Positions 24,686-34,289 are shown, counted from the stretch's first letter. The stretch is 60,983 bases of DNA from Candidatus Omnitrophota bacterium (GCA_015233115.1 JADFYJ010000016.1:499-61481); one strand, 5' to 3'. A program made the numbers and translations. The notes: generated by a model from the letters alone, not told the origin.

Positions 24686-25336
24686 TTATTCTTCTCCTGT
24701 TAATTCTCGAATAACTCCTGCTTCAGCCTGTTGTTTGACGTAAACTCCGTCATATTTTCTAAACCAGTAGTTCCGGCTAAAAAATTTTGCCCATCCTTCC
24801 GGAGCCCACCAAATTTGGTAACATTCCATTTTTTGACCGTTAACTTCAATAATATCAATGCCTTTCTTAACTGTTTTCATTTTTAAAAAATCTAAATTAT
24901 CAGACCTGACACCCCAAAATATCAAAGAATTTTCCTGGGACAACGCAAAACCCATCAGCCCTAATTTGGGGTTGAAATAAAAAGGCCGAGCATCAATGTT
25001 AATCACTTTTGATATAGACCGTCCTTTAAACATTCCAGTTATAACTATTTTATTTCCAATACGTTCCCCTTTGTACTCCGTATTATCCCCGGTGATTTTA
25101 ACAGCCCAGGACAAGGTAGCATAATTGGGATCTAAGACATATTCTTCATCTTCAACCCGATCTTTAATCTTACGCTGCCACTGAACCCGCCTGGACGAAT
25201 CCTTGAGCGGTCCGATGGCACATGAAAATTCATTAATGATACCTTTCGCGCTAAACGAGCGATAATGATAGGTCTTGGCCCACACCGGAACCGCGCAGGT
25301 CAGCATAAACAGCATTAAAAAGATTTTTTTTATCAT
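24686..25336 (-). CDS. Exported protein of unknown function
   Basis: 216 residues. The signal peptide is clear (KKIFLMLFMLTCAVPVWAKT, cleavage after WAK-like site near 20). The mature part is beta-rich, with strands such as FSAKGIINEFSCAIG, YATLSWAVKITGDNTEYKG and IGNKIVITGMFKGRSISKVI, and ends WWAPEGWAKFFSRNYWFRKY. The pattern recalls small lipocalin-like/DUF3108-like periplasmic proteins, but I cannot name a family. The start is 42 bases from the divergent lipoprotein start, so both may share a control region. Confidence 0.7.
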   Translation of the reverse strand: MIKKIFLMLFMLTCAVPVWAKTYHYRSFSAKGIINEFSCAIGPLKDSSRRVQWQRKIKDRVEDEEYVLDPNYATLSWAVKITGDNTEYKGERIGNKIVITGMFKGRSISKVINIDARPFYFNPKLGLMGFALSQENSLIFWGVRSDNLDFLKMKTVKKGIDIIEVNGQKMECYQIWWAPEGWAKFFSRNYWFRKYDGVYVKQQAEAGVIRELTGEE

Positions 25337-25339
25337 GGA

Positions 25340-25365
25340 TTGACTTTTACCGAAAATAATTTAAT
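25340..25365 (+). promoter_or_regulatory. Possible promoter of the EEP lipoprotein gene
   Basis: TTGACT at 25340-25345, then TTTACC with AATACT near 25363, about 17 bases apart, a weak match to a sigma-70 promoter. Transcription would start within a few bases of the ATG at 25379, giving a very short leader. It lies within the 42-base gap of a divergent pair, so it would overlap the control region of the other gene. Confidence 0.3.
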
Positions 25366-25378
25366 ACTAATGTTAAAT

Positions 25379-26200
25379 ATGAAACTTGAAAATTTATATA
25401 TTTCCTTGATCTGTATATTCGCATTAAGCGGCTGTAGTGTCAAAAACTATCTGTTCAATTATAGCCAGCCCAACCGCCCCCGTTTTGCCCAACTCAACAC
25501 GTTCACTCCTCCTTCAGAAATTAAAGATACGATCAAAGTCGTTTCCTATAATATCAAATTCTCGCGAAAAATCGAACTAGCCATCCAATTACTGACTACT
25601 GATCCGGACTTAAAGAACGCGGATATTTTATTATTACAAGAAATGGATGAAACCGGGGCACAAACAATTGCCCTCGCTTTAAAATGCAATTACGTTTATT
25701 ATCCAGCCGTGATCTACCCACGTAAAGGAAAAGATTTTGGTAATGCTATTCTTTCCAAATGGGAAATGTCTGATGATGAAAAAATTATTTTGCCAAACTT
25801 TTCCATCAATCAACGTGAACGGATAGCCGTTGGAGCGACAATCCAAATCCAAGATAAAAAAATCCGGGTCTATTGTGTGCATTTAGGAGTTTTTGTTAAA
25901 CCCACAGACCGTAAAATGAGAATTTCCCGGGTAGTGGATAGAATACCCGCGGACATAAAATATGCCGTTATAGGAGGAGATTTTAACAGTTTTACTAAAA
26001 AAGACCGCAAAGAAATCAATGAAGCATTCACAAAAAATAATTTTGATAACAGCACTTCCGGCATTGGGTGGACGCATGCCTTAGGCAAAAAAATCCAGCT
26101 CGATCATATCTACACCAAAGGCTTTACGGTTGTATCAAAAGGAAAAGTTATCAATAGAAAGCCGAGCGATCATTTGCCGGTATGGATAGAAATTAAATAA
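25379..26200 (+). CDS. Endonuclease/exonuclease/phosphatase-family lipoprotein
   Basis: 273 residues; the only well-supported plus-strand gene. The start is taken at the ATG at 25379 (another ATG at 25370). The N-terminus ends in a lipobox FALSGCS near 17, so it is probably a lipoprotein. EEP-fold motifs follow: IKVVSYNIKFS near 45, LLLQEMDETG near 85 (catalytic Glu), VIGGDFNSFTKKD near 205 and KPSDHLPVWIEI at the end (catalytic His). This fold cleaves phosphodiesters in DNA, lipids or nucleotides. Its 3' end overlaps the convergent phospholipase D gene by 8 bases. Confidence 0.88.
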   Translation: MKLENLYISLICIFALSGCSVKNYLFNYSQPNRPRFAQLNTFTPPSEIKDTIKVVSYNIKFSRKIELAIQLLTTDPDLKNADILLLQEMDETGAQTIALALKCNYVYYPAVIYPRKGKDFGNAILSKWEMSDDEKIILPNFSINQRERIAVGATIQIQDKKIRVYCVHLGVFVKPTDRKMRISRVVDRIPADIKYAVIGGDFNSFTKKDRKEINEAFTKNNFDNSTSGIGWTHALGKKIQLDHIYTKGFTVVSKGKVINRKPSDHLPVWIEIK

Positions 26201-28016
26201 GCGGCTTGGCAAGACCGACAAAGGCCTTTAACAAAATAACCTGAACTTGCCCTTGCGTTACCGGGACTTCGGGGAATTGTCCGACTTCATGGTAGTTTTG
26301 ATAAAAACGTTTATCATAAAAAGGCACAGGATCTGCACCATCTTTGAGCTCGAACATGGCAATATGTTGAAACGGCCACACATCGCCAATAGGCAGGGTC
26401 GTCATGACTTTATCGACAATCATATTTAGCTGTTTGATAATAGGAAAACCTGATTTACGTCCCACCACCCAGCTGTTGCCTAGAGCAATATCTAGATCCA
26501 TATTTTCTTTCAACGCGCGGGTAAACGCCTCATCCCAGACGATCAAACCTGCCTCCGTATTCAAATGCGCGGAACGCGGATCCAAATTGAATGATCCCAC
26601 CCAGGCAATTTTATCATCAATGACAAAAGATTTAGCGTGGAGGCAGACATGACGCTTGTTCTGCGGCAAGGTTATCGAATCAACAGCCCATTCCAGAAGA
26701 GAGTCCTTATGTGAAGGAAAAAATTCTTCAGGATGCTGATTATAATCGGGAAGCATGGAGGAAATATCTTTTGGGACAGGTTTTAATTCAAAAATCCGAA
26801 AATGTAACGCATCCACAAAAAAACTTTTTTGTTTATAAGACTGCGCGTAGGCCGTGATGTGATCTGTCGCAGCCAGGCTATTGGTCGATATGAGAATATC
26901 CAAACCCTTATTTTGCTTTTGAATTTTTCTAATGCCTTTCACTAAATAAGTGTCTAAGATGAGATACGGCGTTTGAAAAATAATTTGCTTCTGCGCTTTG
27001 CCCATAATATCTAACAATTCTTCTGTTGCCCGGCTGCCGGTTGCGCACCCTGGCAGTTTGTTTTTTCCTGGAAGATCAACGGACAATTTCACATGCTCGA
27101 CGCGAAAAGCTTTTTGGACAAAATGCTGTTCAATAAATTGAGGCGCAGCAAGTTGGTCCTCAAAATCTTTAAACAAATTGCCAAATTCAAAAGTTTTATC
27201 TGTAATTTTAGATAGATAATTTTTATTTTTAATCAACGCATCAATATCCGTCATATCTTTTGCACTAACCGATTGTTGAAAAGCCCAATATTTAGTGAAT
27301 GAATCGGTCATCTGCTTTACGACCGGACCGACTAACAGGACATCCCGATCTTTAAAATTTCGAAACCGATTTAAGTCAAAATAATCATTCTGATAATTAC
27401 GGCCGCCCATGATCGCGATCTGATCATCCATGATCAAAGTTTTATTGTGCATCCGTTTGTTCATATCATCGAAACGAAAAGCGCATTGTCCGGCCATTTG
27501 CAGAGCCAAAGGATTAATCCGTTTCACATGCGGATTATAAAATTTCACTTCTAAATTCGGGCTGACATCGGCAAAATACGCCCAAAAATCCAAATCTTTA
27601 TTCGCGCCTAAGGCATCAATCAATACCCGCACTTTAACTCCGCGCTGAGCCGCAGCAACCAGTTCTTTCATGAAAAACCTGCCGGTTTCATCTTTGTCCC
27701 AAATATAAGTCTGCAATAAAATATATTTTTTAGCATTCCGGATCAAGTGCACCCTCGCCCAAAACGCGTCCTCGCCAGTATTGAGCAAGTTTACATAATG
27801 GGGGGCAAATCCTGCCATAACAGGAACCTGACCGTTAAATGTTTCATCGACTAACCGGCTATACGCCGAATTCTCATAAGAAATTTTCTCATAAACATGC
27901 AGGTCTTCAAAAGCGCAAAACATATTCTTCCCCTGCCCTATCCCCAAAAAAGAACAGGAAGAAATAAAAGTTGCAACCAAAACTGTCAGGAAAATTTTTA
28001 ACAAATGTTTTTGCAT
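26193..28016 (-). CDS. Phospholipase D / cardiolipin synthase-like lipoprotein
   Basis: 607 residues from the ATG at 28016. The frame extends to 28058, but those extra codons are translated from an intergenic repeat (see repeat at 28018). A lipobox lies in FISSCSFLG near 19. Two HKD motifs are visible: RMHNKTLIMDDQIAIMGGRN near 195 and CLHAKSFVIDDKIAWVGSFN near 480, giving the paired catalytic sites of the family. It resembles cardiolipin synthase-like phosphatidyltransferases, but lipid identity is unknown. It overlaps the stop of the convergent EEP gene. Confidence 0.92.
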   Translation of the reverse strand: MQKHLLKIFLTVLVATFISSCSFLGIGQGKNMFCAFEDLHVYEKISYENSAYSRLVDETFNGQVPVMAGFAPHYVNLLNTGEDAFWARVHLIRNAKKYILLQTYIWDKDETGRFFMKELVAAAQRGVKVRVLIDALGANKDLDFWAYFADVSPNLEVKFYNPHVKRINPLALQMAGQCAFRFDDMNKRMHNKTLIMDDQIAIMGGRNYQNDYFDLNRFRNFKDRDVLLVGPVVKQMTDSFTKYWAFQQSVSAKDMTDIDALIKNKNYLSKITDKTFEFGNLFKDFEDQLAAPQFIEQHFVQKAFRVEHVKLSVDLPGKNKLPGCATGSRATEELLDIMGKAQKQIIFQTPYLILDTYLVKGIRKIQKQNKGLDILISTNSLAATDHITAYAQSYKQKSFFVDALHFRIFELKPVPKDISSMLPDYNQHPEEFFPSHKDSLLEWAVDSITLPQNKRHVCLHAKSFVIDDKIAWVGSFNLDPRSAHLNTEAGLIVWDEAFTRALKENMDLDIALGNSWVVGRKSGFPIIKQLNMIVDKVMTTLPIGDVWPFQHIAMFELKDGADPVPFYDKRFYQNYHEVGQFPEVPVTQGQVQVILLKAFVGLAKPLI

Positions 28017-28017
28017 A

Positions 28018-28055
28018 TTTACTTTGTACTCTGTACTCTCTACTCTGTACTTTTT
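28018..28055. repeat. Low-complexity GTACTCT word repeat
   Basis: The plus strand reads as repeats of TTTGTACTCTGTACTC and CTACTCTGTACTTT. On the minus strand it is open upstream of the PLD gene and yields a false N-terminal extension. It belongs to the set of intergenic word repeats seen elsewhere in the window. Confidence 0.65.
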
Positions 28056-28058
28056 CAA

Positions 28059-29219
28059 TTATCCACGCTTTATCGCGCCTTCACCAAATTTATTTTTTAT
28101 TTTATCAACGGCCAAATGGACACGTTCTTTTTTAAGGCTGCCGGGTTTTTCAAACAAACTGTCTTGCACGAACAGGTCTTCAAAATTTGATACTTTAACC
28201 CCCAAAAGCCGAATCACTTCCCGCCCGCCGATAGAAGCATAAAATTCGTCAAACAATTCTTTCGCAGGGTGATAAATATCATCAAAATAATTAGTCCGCC
28301 GATCCAGGGTCCGCGCCCGAGTCACGGTTTTAAACCCACCGGTACGGATCTTTACAGTTAATGTTTTTCCTTTTAAATCATCCTGCCGTAAACGGTATGA
28401 CACTTTTTCAGCCAGCCAGGAAAGCGTCTGGTGCAAAATATTTATATCCCGGGTATCTTCATCAAACGTGTGCTCATTGCTCACGGATTTCACTTCATGA
28501 TCTAAAGTCACTTCCCGGTAATCGCGGCCATGAGCTAATTCATAAAGAGCCAGGCCGTGCTCCCCCAAGCGGTGATGCAATTGCTCTAAAGAAGCGTGCG
28601 CAATATCACCAACTGTAAACATGCCCAGCCGGTTCAATGTCTCTTTGGTTTTTTCACCCACGCCCCAAATCTTATTGACAGACAAAGGCCACAAAAAATC
28701 CAAAAGTTTTCCCGCGGTAATTTCTAATAGTCCATCCGGCTTGCAATAGTCTGAGGCAATCTTCGCGATCATTTTATTCGGAGCTATGCCGACCGAACAA
28801 TTGAGATTCAAATCTTTTTTTATACGGTCCTTAATAGTTTGCCCGACGGATAACGGCGTTTTCCATAAATGGTATGAGCCGGTAATGTCTAAAAAAGCCT
28901 CATCAATACTCACCGGTTCCACATCAGGAGTAAAATCACGCAAAATGGTAAACACTTGTTCTGAAACTTCGCTATATTTATTCATATCCGGATGCAAATA
29001 AAATCCTGCCGGACATTTCCGGTACGCCAAAGAAATCGGCATGGCGGAATGAACGCCAAATTTACGCGCCTCATACGAGCAAGTTGAAACGACTCCCCGG
29101 CCCTTCCCGCCCATTGGATCCGCGCCGATAATTACGGGTTTTCCTCGCAACGCGGGATTATCCCGCTGTTCTACGGCAGCAAAAAAGGCGTCCATGTCGA
29201 CATGAAGAATAAATTTCAT
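28059..29219 (-). CDS. dinB: DNA polymerase IV (Y family)
   Basis: 386 residues. The catalytic core begins LHVDMDAFFAAVEQRDNPAL; the palm motif is VSIDEAFLDITG near 103, with Asp and Glu of the active site. The helix-hairpin-helix region VNKIWGVGEKTKETLNRLG lies near 183 and the little finger domain follows. It makes error-prone bypass of DNA lesions. It starts only 6 bases after the SPFH gene and is 42 bases from the PLD start. Confidence 0.96.
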   Translation of the reverse strand: MKFILHVDMDAFFAAVEQRDNPALRGKPVIIGADPMGGKGRGVVSTCSYEARKFGVHSAMPISLAYRKCPAGFYLHPDMNKYSEVSEQVFTILRDFTPDVEPVSIDEAFLDITGSYHLWKTPLSVGQTIKDRIKKDLNLNCSVGIAPNKMIAKIASDYCKPDGLLEITAGKLLDFLWPLSVNKIWGVGEKTKETLNRLGMFTVGDIAHASLEQLHHRLGEHGLALYELAHGRDYREVTLDHEVKSVSNEHTFDEDTRDINILHQTLSWLAEKVSYRLRQDDLKGKTLTVKIRTGGFKTVTRARTLDRRTNYFDDIYHPAKELFDEFYASIGGREVIRLLGVKVSNFEDLFVQDSLFEKPGSLKKERVHLAVDKIKNKFGEGAIKRG

Positions 29220-29225
29220 ACATCT

Positions 29226-30095
29226 TTATTTTTTATCCGGAGTTTTAACAGGAAGCACCCCAGCCATTTCTCCGATCACATTCACCAAGTCGCTTCCGGT
29301 TGGAACAACGATTTTGGCATTTGCTCTTAAAGCATTCTCCACCATCTCAAGTTTTCTTAAGATTTGGGCATTGCCCACAAAGTACTTTTCTGCCGCCTCA
29401 TTAACCAATTGAATCGCTGCTGCCTCACCCTCAGCCGCGAGAATCTTAGCCTGCTTAATACCTTCAGCTTTCTTAATCTCCGCGCGTTTAGCACCGTCAG
29501 CTGCAGTTTCAGTAGCCGTCGCGAAATCAATTGCCGCGATTTTTTCATTCTCAGCTTTGACAACTTTGTTCATCGTTTCCTGAACATCTTTAGGAGGATC
29601 AATCTCTTTAAGTTCTGTACGCACAATCTGAATGCCCCAGCTTTCTGTCTCACGCAATAAAACGGCATGTAGATCCGAATTAATTCTTCCCCGTTCGCTG
29701 TTGGCGGTCTTCAGCGTCATGGTTCCGATAATATTACGCAAAGTCGTCCGGGCCAGATTGACAATCTGATACTGACAATTCTGAACATTGTATACAGCAT
29801 TTTTCACACTGGCTTCGTCAGAACGAATTTTAAAATAAACCTGGGCGTCCACCTTGGCATTCAAATTATCATTTGTGATGATTTCCTGCGGATTGGCTTC
29901 AATCATTTGCTCCGTGATATTTAACATATAAATAGTCTCAACACCCGGCAAGACCCAGTTAAATCCCGGATTCGCGAAACGGTTATATTTACCGAACCGC
30001 TCAATTAAACCGCGCTGAGTAGGACGAACAATCCTGATCCCTAACAAAAACAACACCACAACTCCGATTACGACCATTAACATGACTTCCGGCAT
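29226..30095 (-). CDS. SPFH/band-7 protein (QmcA/paraslipin-like)
   Basis: 289 residues. One N-terminal membrane helix (VVIGVVVLFLLGIRI) is followed by the SPFH domain: RPTQRGLIERFGKYNRF near 25, LARTTLRNIIGTMTL near 116, and the helical stalk AAIDFATATETAADGAKRAE near 190. The C-terminal coiled region ends at GEMAGVLPVKTPDKK. QmcA/stomatin-like proteins form membrane rings that organise proteases or lipids. The usual NfeD partner is not adjacent. RBS AGGAGG precedes the ATG. Confidence 0.9.
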   Translation of the reverse strand: MPEVMLMVVIGVVVLFLLGIRIVRPTQRGLIERFGKYNRFANPGFNWVLPGVETIYMLNITEQMIEANPQEIITNDNLNAKVDAQVYFKIRSDEASVKNAVYNVQNCQYQIVNLARTTLRNIIGTMTLKTANSERGRINSDLHAVLLRETESWGIQIVRTELKEIDPPKDVQETMNKVVKAENEKIAAIDFATATETAADGAKRAEIKKAEGIKQAKILAAEGEAAAIQLVNEAAEKYFVGNAQILRKLEMVENALRANAKIVVPTGSDLVNVIGEMAGVLPVKTPDKK

Positions 30096-30178
30096 ACATC
30101 CTCCTCTTTAAAATAAAAATTAAAGGTTAAAAGTAAAACAAAAGCCAACAACAAAAATATCCCCAATAACAGCGCGAA

Positions 30179-30802
30179 CTAAATGCGAGTATAATAAATC
30201 ACTTCCCTCGCCTTTTCCGGATTAATCTTGTAGACGTACGTATGCAACAACCCCCGACTCGTAGTTCGCTTTACCCCTTCAGTACTTTTATTCGGATCAA
30301 CGTCTTTCGCGTTAGTCTCAACAAATTGACGCTCTTTTTTAAATATGGGCGGATCGTTAATAGCGTCAATTTTCGCTTCCGACTGCTTATAAGATAGGGA
30401 CATAGACAATTGATAGGCATCTTTACTTTTTACGCTATTTATAAAAATACTATTAGTTGTCTCCATGATAATAATGCGGTTAACTTCATTAAGAAAATAG
30501 CTTACTGGCGGTTGCTTTTCTAACTGAAAAACGATTTTTTCTTGATCGATGGAAAAATCAAAGGCCTGCTTTTCCGGGAACAACACCATCATAATTATTC
30601 CAATTGTCCGCGCCATAACAATAAATACAGACGCCGCGCTCCCAATGGCTGAGATTAAAAAAACAGAAAAAACAAAAATATTTTTGTTTATGTGAAACAT
30701 ATAAGTAATTATACCAATGGTTACGAAACCGCCCAAAACCAACAGGCTCCTCACCCATTCGAAAAACCATTGCGCCTTACTTTTATCACTTGAAGACATC
30801 AT
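30179..30802 (-). CDS. Predicted two-helix membrane protein
   Basis: 207 residues, not recognised. Hydrophobic helices lie at about 18-36 (LLVLGGFVTIGIITYMF) and 44-76, followed by a cytoplasmic or periplasmic beta-rich domain (FDFSIDQEKIVFQLEKQPPV, YFLNEVNRIIIMET, KDAYQLSMSLSYKQSEAK). The domain resembles a PH-like or bPH2-type domain only loosely. The gene has an AGGAG ribosome-binding site before a doubled ATG and lies between rhomboid and SPFH genes. Confidence 0.65.
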   Translation of the reverse strand: MMSSSDKSKAQWFFEWVRSLLVLGGFVTIGIITYMFHINKNIFVFSVFLISAIGSAASVFIVMARTIGIIMMVLFPEKQAFDFSIDQEKIVFQLEKQPPVSYFLNEVNRIIIMETTNSIFINSVKSKDAYQLSMSLSYKQSEAKIDAINDPPIFKKERQFVETNAKDVDPNKSTEGVKRTTSRGLLHTYVYKINPEKAREVIYYTRI

Positions 30803-30830
30803 CCTTCTCCTTTTATTTAGAGGAAAATCT

Positions 30831-31526
30831 TTATAGATAACTATATATCCACTTTCGAATTAAAAATAATAGAAAAAATGAGACAATATTAATGATCAAA
30901 CCGGTGGTCATTTTTTTGTGTTCTTTGGCAGAGAGCCAATAGACGAGGACGGTGATAGACAAAAAGCCGAACAAATGAGCGAAATGGCTTACGCCGTCAT
31001 TGACCCGGTTTAGCACACCCCGAAAATCCGCGTAGAAAAACAGCCAGGCTTTGAGCATGACCGGCAGAGGGATAATCATTTCCCAGGTGATGCTGAACGG
31101 CTCTAATAACATCGCCGTGGAAATCAAGCCCATTAAAGCGCCGGAGGCGCCCATCAAGGCTACGTTTTTTTGCAGGATCATATACGCGATCATGGAACAC
31201 AGCATGGAGATAAACAAAGCGCCGAAATATATATAAAAAGTTTTCGCGATGCCTAATTGCCGTTCGACGATGCGGCCAAAAACCAGGACGCCCAGCATAT
31301 TGAAAAATATATGCGAAAAGTCCCGGTGCATGAAGGCAGAGGTAAGAATAGTCCACACATAGCCGCGCAGTAGATTTCCAGGATACAAAACCAGATCCTG
31401 AATCGGTGGCTTAGGAAGGTGCGAATAATAGTAATACCAGAAAACGAGGAAGTTTAAAAAAATAATAACCAATGCGGCTTGCGCTTGGCTGAAAAAATTA
31501 ATAAAAACATTCTTGGATTTTTTCAT
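30831..31526 (-). CDS. Rhomboid-family intramembrane serine protease
   Basis: 231 residues with six or seven membrane helices. The active site is visible as GASGALMGLIS near 128 (Ser) and GVSHFAHLFGFL near 185 (His). YVWTILTSAFMHRDFSHIFF near 54 carries the family HxxxN-like helix (SHIFFNMLG). It cuts transmembrane proteins within the bilayer. No clear Shine-Dalgarno lies before the ATG at 31526, because a palindromic repeat begins four bases upstream. Confidence 0.88.
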   Translation of the reverse strand: MKKSKNVFINFFSQAQAALVIIFLNFLVFWYYYYSHLPKPPIQDLVLYPGNLLRGYVWTILTSAFMHRDFSHIFFNMLGVLVFGRIVERQLGIAKTFYIYFGALFISMLCSMIAYMILQKNVALMGASGALMGLISTAMLLEPFSITWEMIIPLPVMLKAWLFFYADFRGVLNRVNDGVSHFAHLFGFLSITVLVYWLSAKEHKKMTTGLIINIVSFFLLFLIRKWIYSYL

Positions 31527-31530
31527 ATGT

Positions 31531-31620
31531 TGTTTGGGCTCGCTACGGGGATACGTCTGTGCTCAAACAGGCCTGGCGGCAAACTGCGCGCAGCCATATC
31601 CCCTCCGTTCGCACAAACAA
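31531..31620. repeat. Palindromic element, full copy, abutting the rhomboid start codon
   Basis: Arms TGTTTGGGCTCGCTACGGGG at the left and CCCCTCCGTTCGCACAAACA at the right are imperfect reverse complements, around a centre containing CTCAAACAGGCCTGGCGGCA and CTGCGCGCAG. The left arm begins only four bases from the rhomboid ATG on its upstream side. Confidence 0.7.
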
Positions 31621-31720
31621 CGTTTACTTTAATCTCTATCACGTTTACACCCCTGTACTTTTATCCATCGTATCTCATTACGACGCTACCGTGTGGCACA
31701 TCCTGAGCAAAGTCGAAGGA

Positions 31721-31780
31721 CTCAAACAGGCCTGGCGGCGAACTGCGCGCGCTCATATCCCCTCCGTTCATTCAAACAAC
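31721..31780. repeat. One-armed copy of the 31531 palindromic element
   Basis: CTCAAACAGGCCTGGCGGCG and CATATCCCCTCCGTTCATTC with AACAACGTT follow the same order as in the 31531 element, but the left arm is missing and replaced by a TCCTGAGCAAAGTCGAAGGA palindrome at 31701-31720. It looks like a decayed copy or a recombination remnant. Confidence 0.65.
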
Positions 31781-31868
31781 GTTAATTTTACCTTTATCCC
31801 CTTTACATTTAACGCTTTTCATCCTTCGTCCCTCGTCCATCGTTTCACCACATACTACATACCACGCA

Positions 31869-33383
31869 CTACATACTGCTTTTAGGTCCCCACGTCCCTG
31901 ATTGATAATTCGGAAAATCCTGGGGTACATTTTTATTCCAATATTGGATAATCGGGTCAACGATCGACCACATAACCTCCACTTCGTCTTGACGCGCAAA
32001 TAGCATGGCATCGCCCCTGATGCAGTCAATAAGCAAGCGTTCATAAGGCGGCAAGCGCCGGTCTTTGAACATAGCGTCATAATCAAATATCATGGGAACA
32101 GTTTGCGGCTGATTCAGAATGCCCGGGCGTTTGATATTTAATTGCCAGCAAATTTTTTCTTCCGGCTGAATCCGGAAGCTGAGGACATTGGGTTCTAATT
32201 CCCGGCATTGATTTCCGAATAAATGCAACGGCGGAAATTTAAAATGCACGGATATTTCCGTTTCCCGTGAGGCTAAACGTTTTCCCGCGCGAATATAAAA
32301 CGGCACGTCGACCCAGCGGCCATTATCTATAAAAAATTTTCCAGCAAAATAAGTCGGGATCTTGGAATCCGGCGCAACATTCGCTTCCTGACGATAACCA
32401 GGCACGTTCTGACCATTCACGACTCCCTGACCATATTGACCAGCTGTCATAAATTGCTGGATATGATCATCTGTGACAGGGCGGATATGCCGCAGGACAT
32501 TCACTTTCTCATCACGGATATATTCGGCTTCAAATCCTACCGGAGGTTCCATAGCGATTAAAGACAAAAGTTGCAAAGCATGATTCTGAACCACGTCCCG
32601 CATAATGCCCGACTGTTCGTATAATTTCCCCCTGCTCTCAATTCCGATATCTTCAGCGACGGTAATTGTGACATGATCAATATAATTTCTGTTCCATAAC
32701 GGCTCTAAAATACTGTTGCCAAAACGGAAAAACAAAATATTCTGGACTGTGTCTTTTCCTAAATAATGGTCCATACGATAGATTTGATCTTCGTCAAACA
32801 CTTTGGTCAATTGCTTATTCAGCGCAATGGCCGAGGCCCGATTATGGCCGAATGGTTTCTCAATTATGACCTTGCTGTTAGGCGCGTTCTGACACAATTC
32901 AACTTTGCGCAAGCGTTCAATGACTTCAGGAACCATGTCAGGATGGACGGCCAAATAATATATGGTGTGTTTAACTTCATGCGTGTGGGAGGCGTAAATA
33001 GCGGAGATCCGGTCACACAATTCACCGTAATGCCCAGCCTGGTTAAGATCATGGCTGTGATAATATAAATGCTTTAGAAAATCATTGGCTTTTTGATCAT
33101 CATACAATGGATTGCTGTTTTCACGAATAGACGCCAAAGCCATAGACCGGTATTCTTCATCCGTGATTTGACGAGAACCGACGGACAATACGGAAAATTC
33201 ATCGACCAGTTTTGCTTCAGCAAATAAATTATAAAGCGATGGGAGAAGCTTTTTACGGCTCAAATCGCCGGTTCCGCCAAAAATAACCAATACAAAAGGC
33301 GAGACTTTTTCCACTTGAGACTCATCGCAAGGCTCCGGGCGGATAATCTTTAGCATTGCGGGATCGAATTTAAATTCGACCAT
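31869..33383 (-). CDS. zwf: Glucose-6-phosphate 1-dehydrogenase
   Basis: 504 residues, full length. [20 protein letters not shown] near 33 is the NADP-binding glycine motif. [19 protein letters not shown] near 200 holds the active-site His and Lys (usually RIDHYLGKE). It oxidises glucose-6-phosphate in the first step of the oxidative pentose phosphate pathway. It follows gnd by 3 bases on the same strand; the lactonase gene is not in between. Confidence 0.97.
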   Translation of the reverse strand: MVEFKFDPAMLKIIRPEPCDESQVEKVSPFVLVIFGGTGDLSRKKLLPSLYNLFAEAKLVDEFSVLSVGSRQITDEEYRSMALASIRENSNPLYDDQKANDFLKHLYYHSHDLNQAGHYGELCDRISAIYASHTHEVKHTIYYLAVHPDMVPEVIERLRKVELCQNAPNSKVIIEKPFGHNRASAIALNKQLTKVFDEDQIYRMDHYLGKDTVQNILFFRFGNSILEPLWNRNYIDHVTITVAEDIGIESRGKLYEQSGIMRDVVQNHALQLLSLIAMEPPVGFEAEYIRDEKVNVLRHIRPVTDDHIQQFMTAGQYGQGVVNGQNVPGYRQEANVAPDSKIPTYFAGKFFIDNGRWVDVPFYIRAGKRLASRETEISVHFKFPPLHLFGNQCRELEPNVLSFRIQPEEKICWQLNIKRPGILNQPQTVPMIFDYDAMFKDRRLPPYERLLIDCIRGDAMLFARQDEVEVMWSIVDPIIQYWNKNVPQDFPNYQSGTWGPKSSM

Positions 33384-33386
33384 AGT

Positions 33387-34289
33387 TTACCCCTGTTTTT
33401 TAACCGCATGGCCACCAAATTCATTCCTCAACGCGGCAATAAATTTATTTCCGAATGATTGATCTTGACGGGAACGGAAACGTTCAAACAAAGCTAAGGC
33501 AATCGTCGGAGCAGGCACATCCATGTCAATCGCTTCTTTCGCGCTCCAGCGGCCTTCGCCGGAATCTTCCACAAAACCTTTGATACTTTCCAAACGAGGA
33601 TCTTTTTTGAGCGCGTCTTCTGCCAATTCCAAAAGCCAAGACCTGACCACACTACCCTGATTCCACAAGTGCGCGATAGCCGGAAGATCCAAATTAAATT
33701 CTTTTTTAGCGTTTAAAATTTCAAATCCTTCGGCATAAGCCTGAAGCAGCGCGTATTCAATACCGTTATGCATCATTTTTACAAAATGGCCAGAGCCGTT
33801 TGGCCCTACATGCAAATATCCGTCTTTAGGCGCTAAAGTTTTGAATACGGGTTCCAACTGAGAAACTATTTCTTTCTCGCCGCCGTACATGAGACAATAC
33901 CCAATCTTAAGCCCCCAGATCCCGCCGCTGGTTCCGCAATCAATATATCCCATATCTTTTTGTTTATACCATTTCGCCCGGCGCGCAGAATCCTTATAAT
34001 TCGAATTCCCGCCGTCAATGACTGTATCGCCTTTAGATAACAAATTCCATAACTCACGGATTGTTTCTTCCGTTGCCTCCCCTTCCGGCACCATGACCCA
34101 AACTTTGCGGGGAGCTTCTAACTGATCGACCAGCTCTTCCAAGGAAGCCACAGTGGTTGCGCCCATAGCTTTAGCCGGTTCACGAGAAGATTCTTTACGC
34201 GCATAAGCCACAATATCGTGACCATCATTACGCAATCGCTGGACCATATTCAATCCCATGCGGCCTAGACCTACGAATCCTATTTTCAT
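33387..34289 (-). CDS. gnd: 6-Phosphogluconate dehydrogenase, short decarboxylating type
   Basis: 300 residues from the ATG at 34289, behind an AGGAG site; an upstream codon at 34313 would overlap ychF. The Rossmann motif GFVGLGRMGLNMVQRL is at the start, the substrate loop IDCGTSGGIWGLK near 120 and HFVKMMHNGIEYALLQAYAE near 178 carries the catalytic Lys and Asn. This 300-residue form is the GndA/YqeC-like class, which is often NAD-linked. It makes ribulose-5-phosphate and CO2. Confidence 0.95.
   Translation of the reverse strand: MKIGFVGLGRMGLNMVQRLRNDGHDIVAYARKESSREPAKAMGATTVASLEELVDQLEAPRKVWVMVPEGEATEETIRELWNLLSKGDTVIDGGNSNYKDSARRAKWYKQKDMGYIDCGTSGGIWGLKIGYCLMYGGEKEIVSQLEPVFKTLAPKDGYLHVGPNGSGHFVKMMHNGIEYALLQAYAEGFEILNAKKEFNLDLPAIAHLWNQGSVVRSWLLELAEDALKKDPRLESIKGFVEDSGEGRWSAKEAIDMDVPAPTIALALFERFRSRQDQSFGNKFIAALRNEFGGHAVKKQG

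Larger units (their letters stand above)
31527..31868. other. 342-base gap packed with repeats, no gene
   Basis: Between rhomboid and zwf. It holds a full palindromic element (31531-31620), a one-armed copy of the same element (31721-31780), a TCCTGAGC...GCTTCGAAGGA-type palindrome at 31701-31720 (AGCAAAGTCGAAGG), CGTCCCTCGTCC words near 31818-31846 and CATACTACATACC words near 31850-31880. I see no reading frame that looks real. Confidence 0.7.

Noticed and set aside
28017-28058. N-terminal extension of the phospholipase D gene (KKYRVESTEYKV)
   Set aside because: It is a translation of the GTACTCT word repeat. The lipoprotein signal starts at the ATG at 28016.
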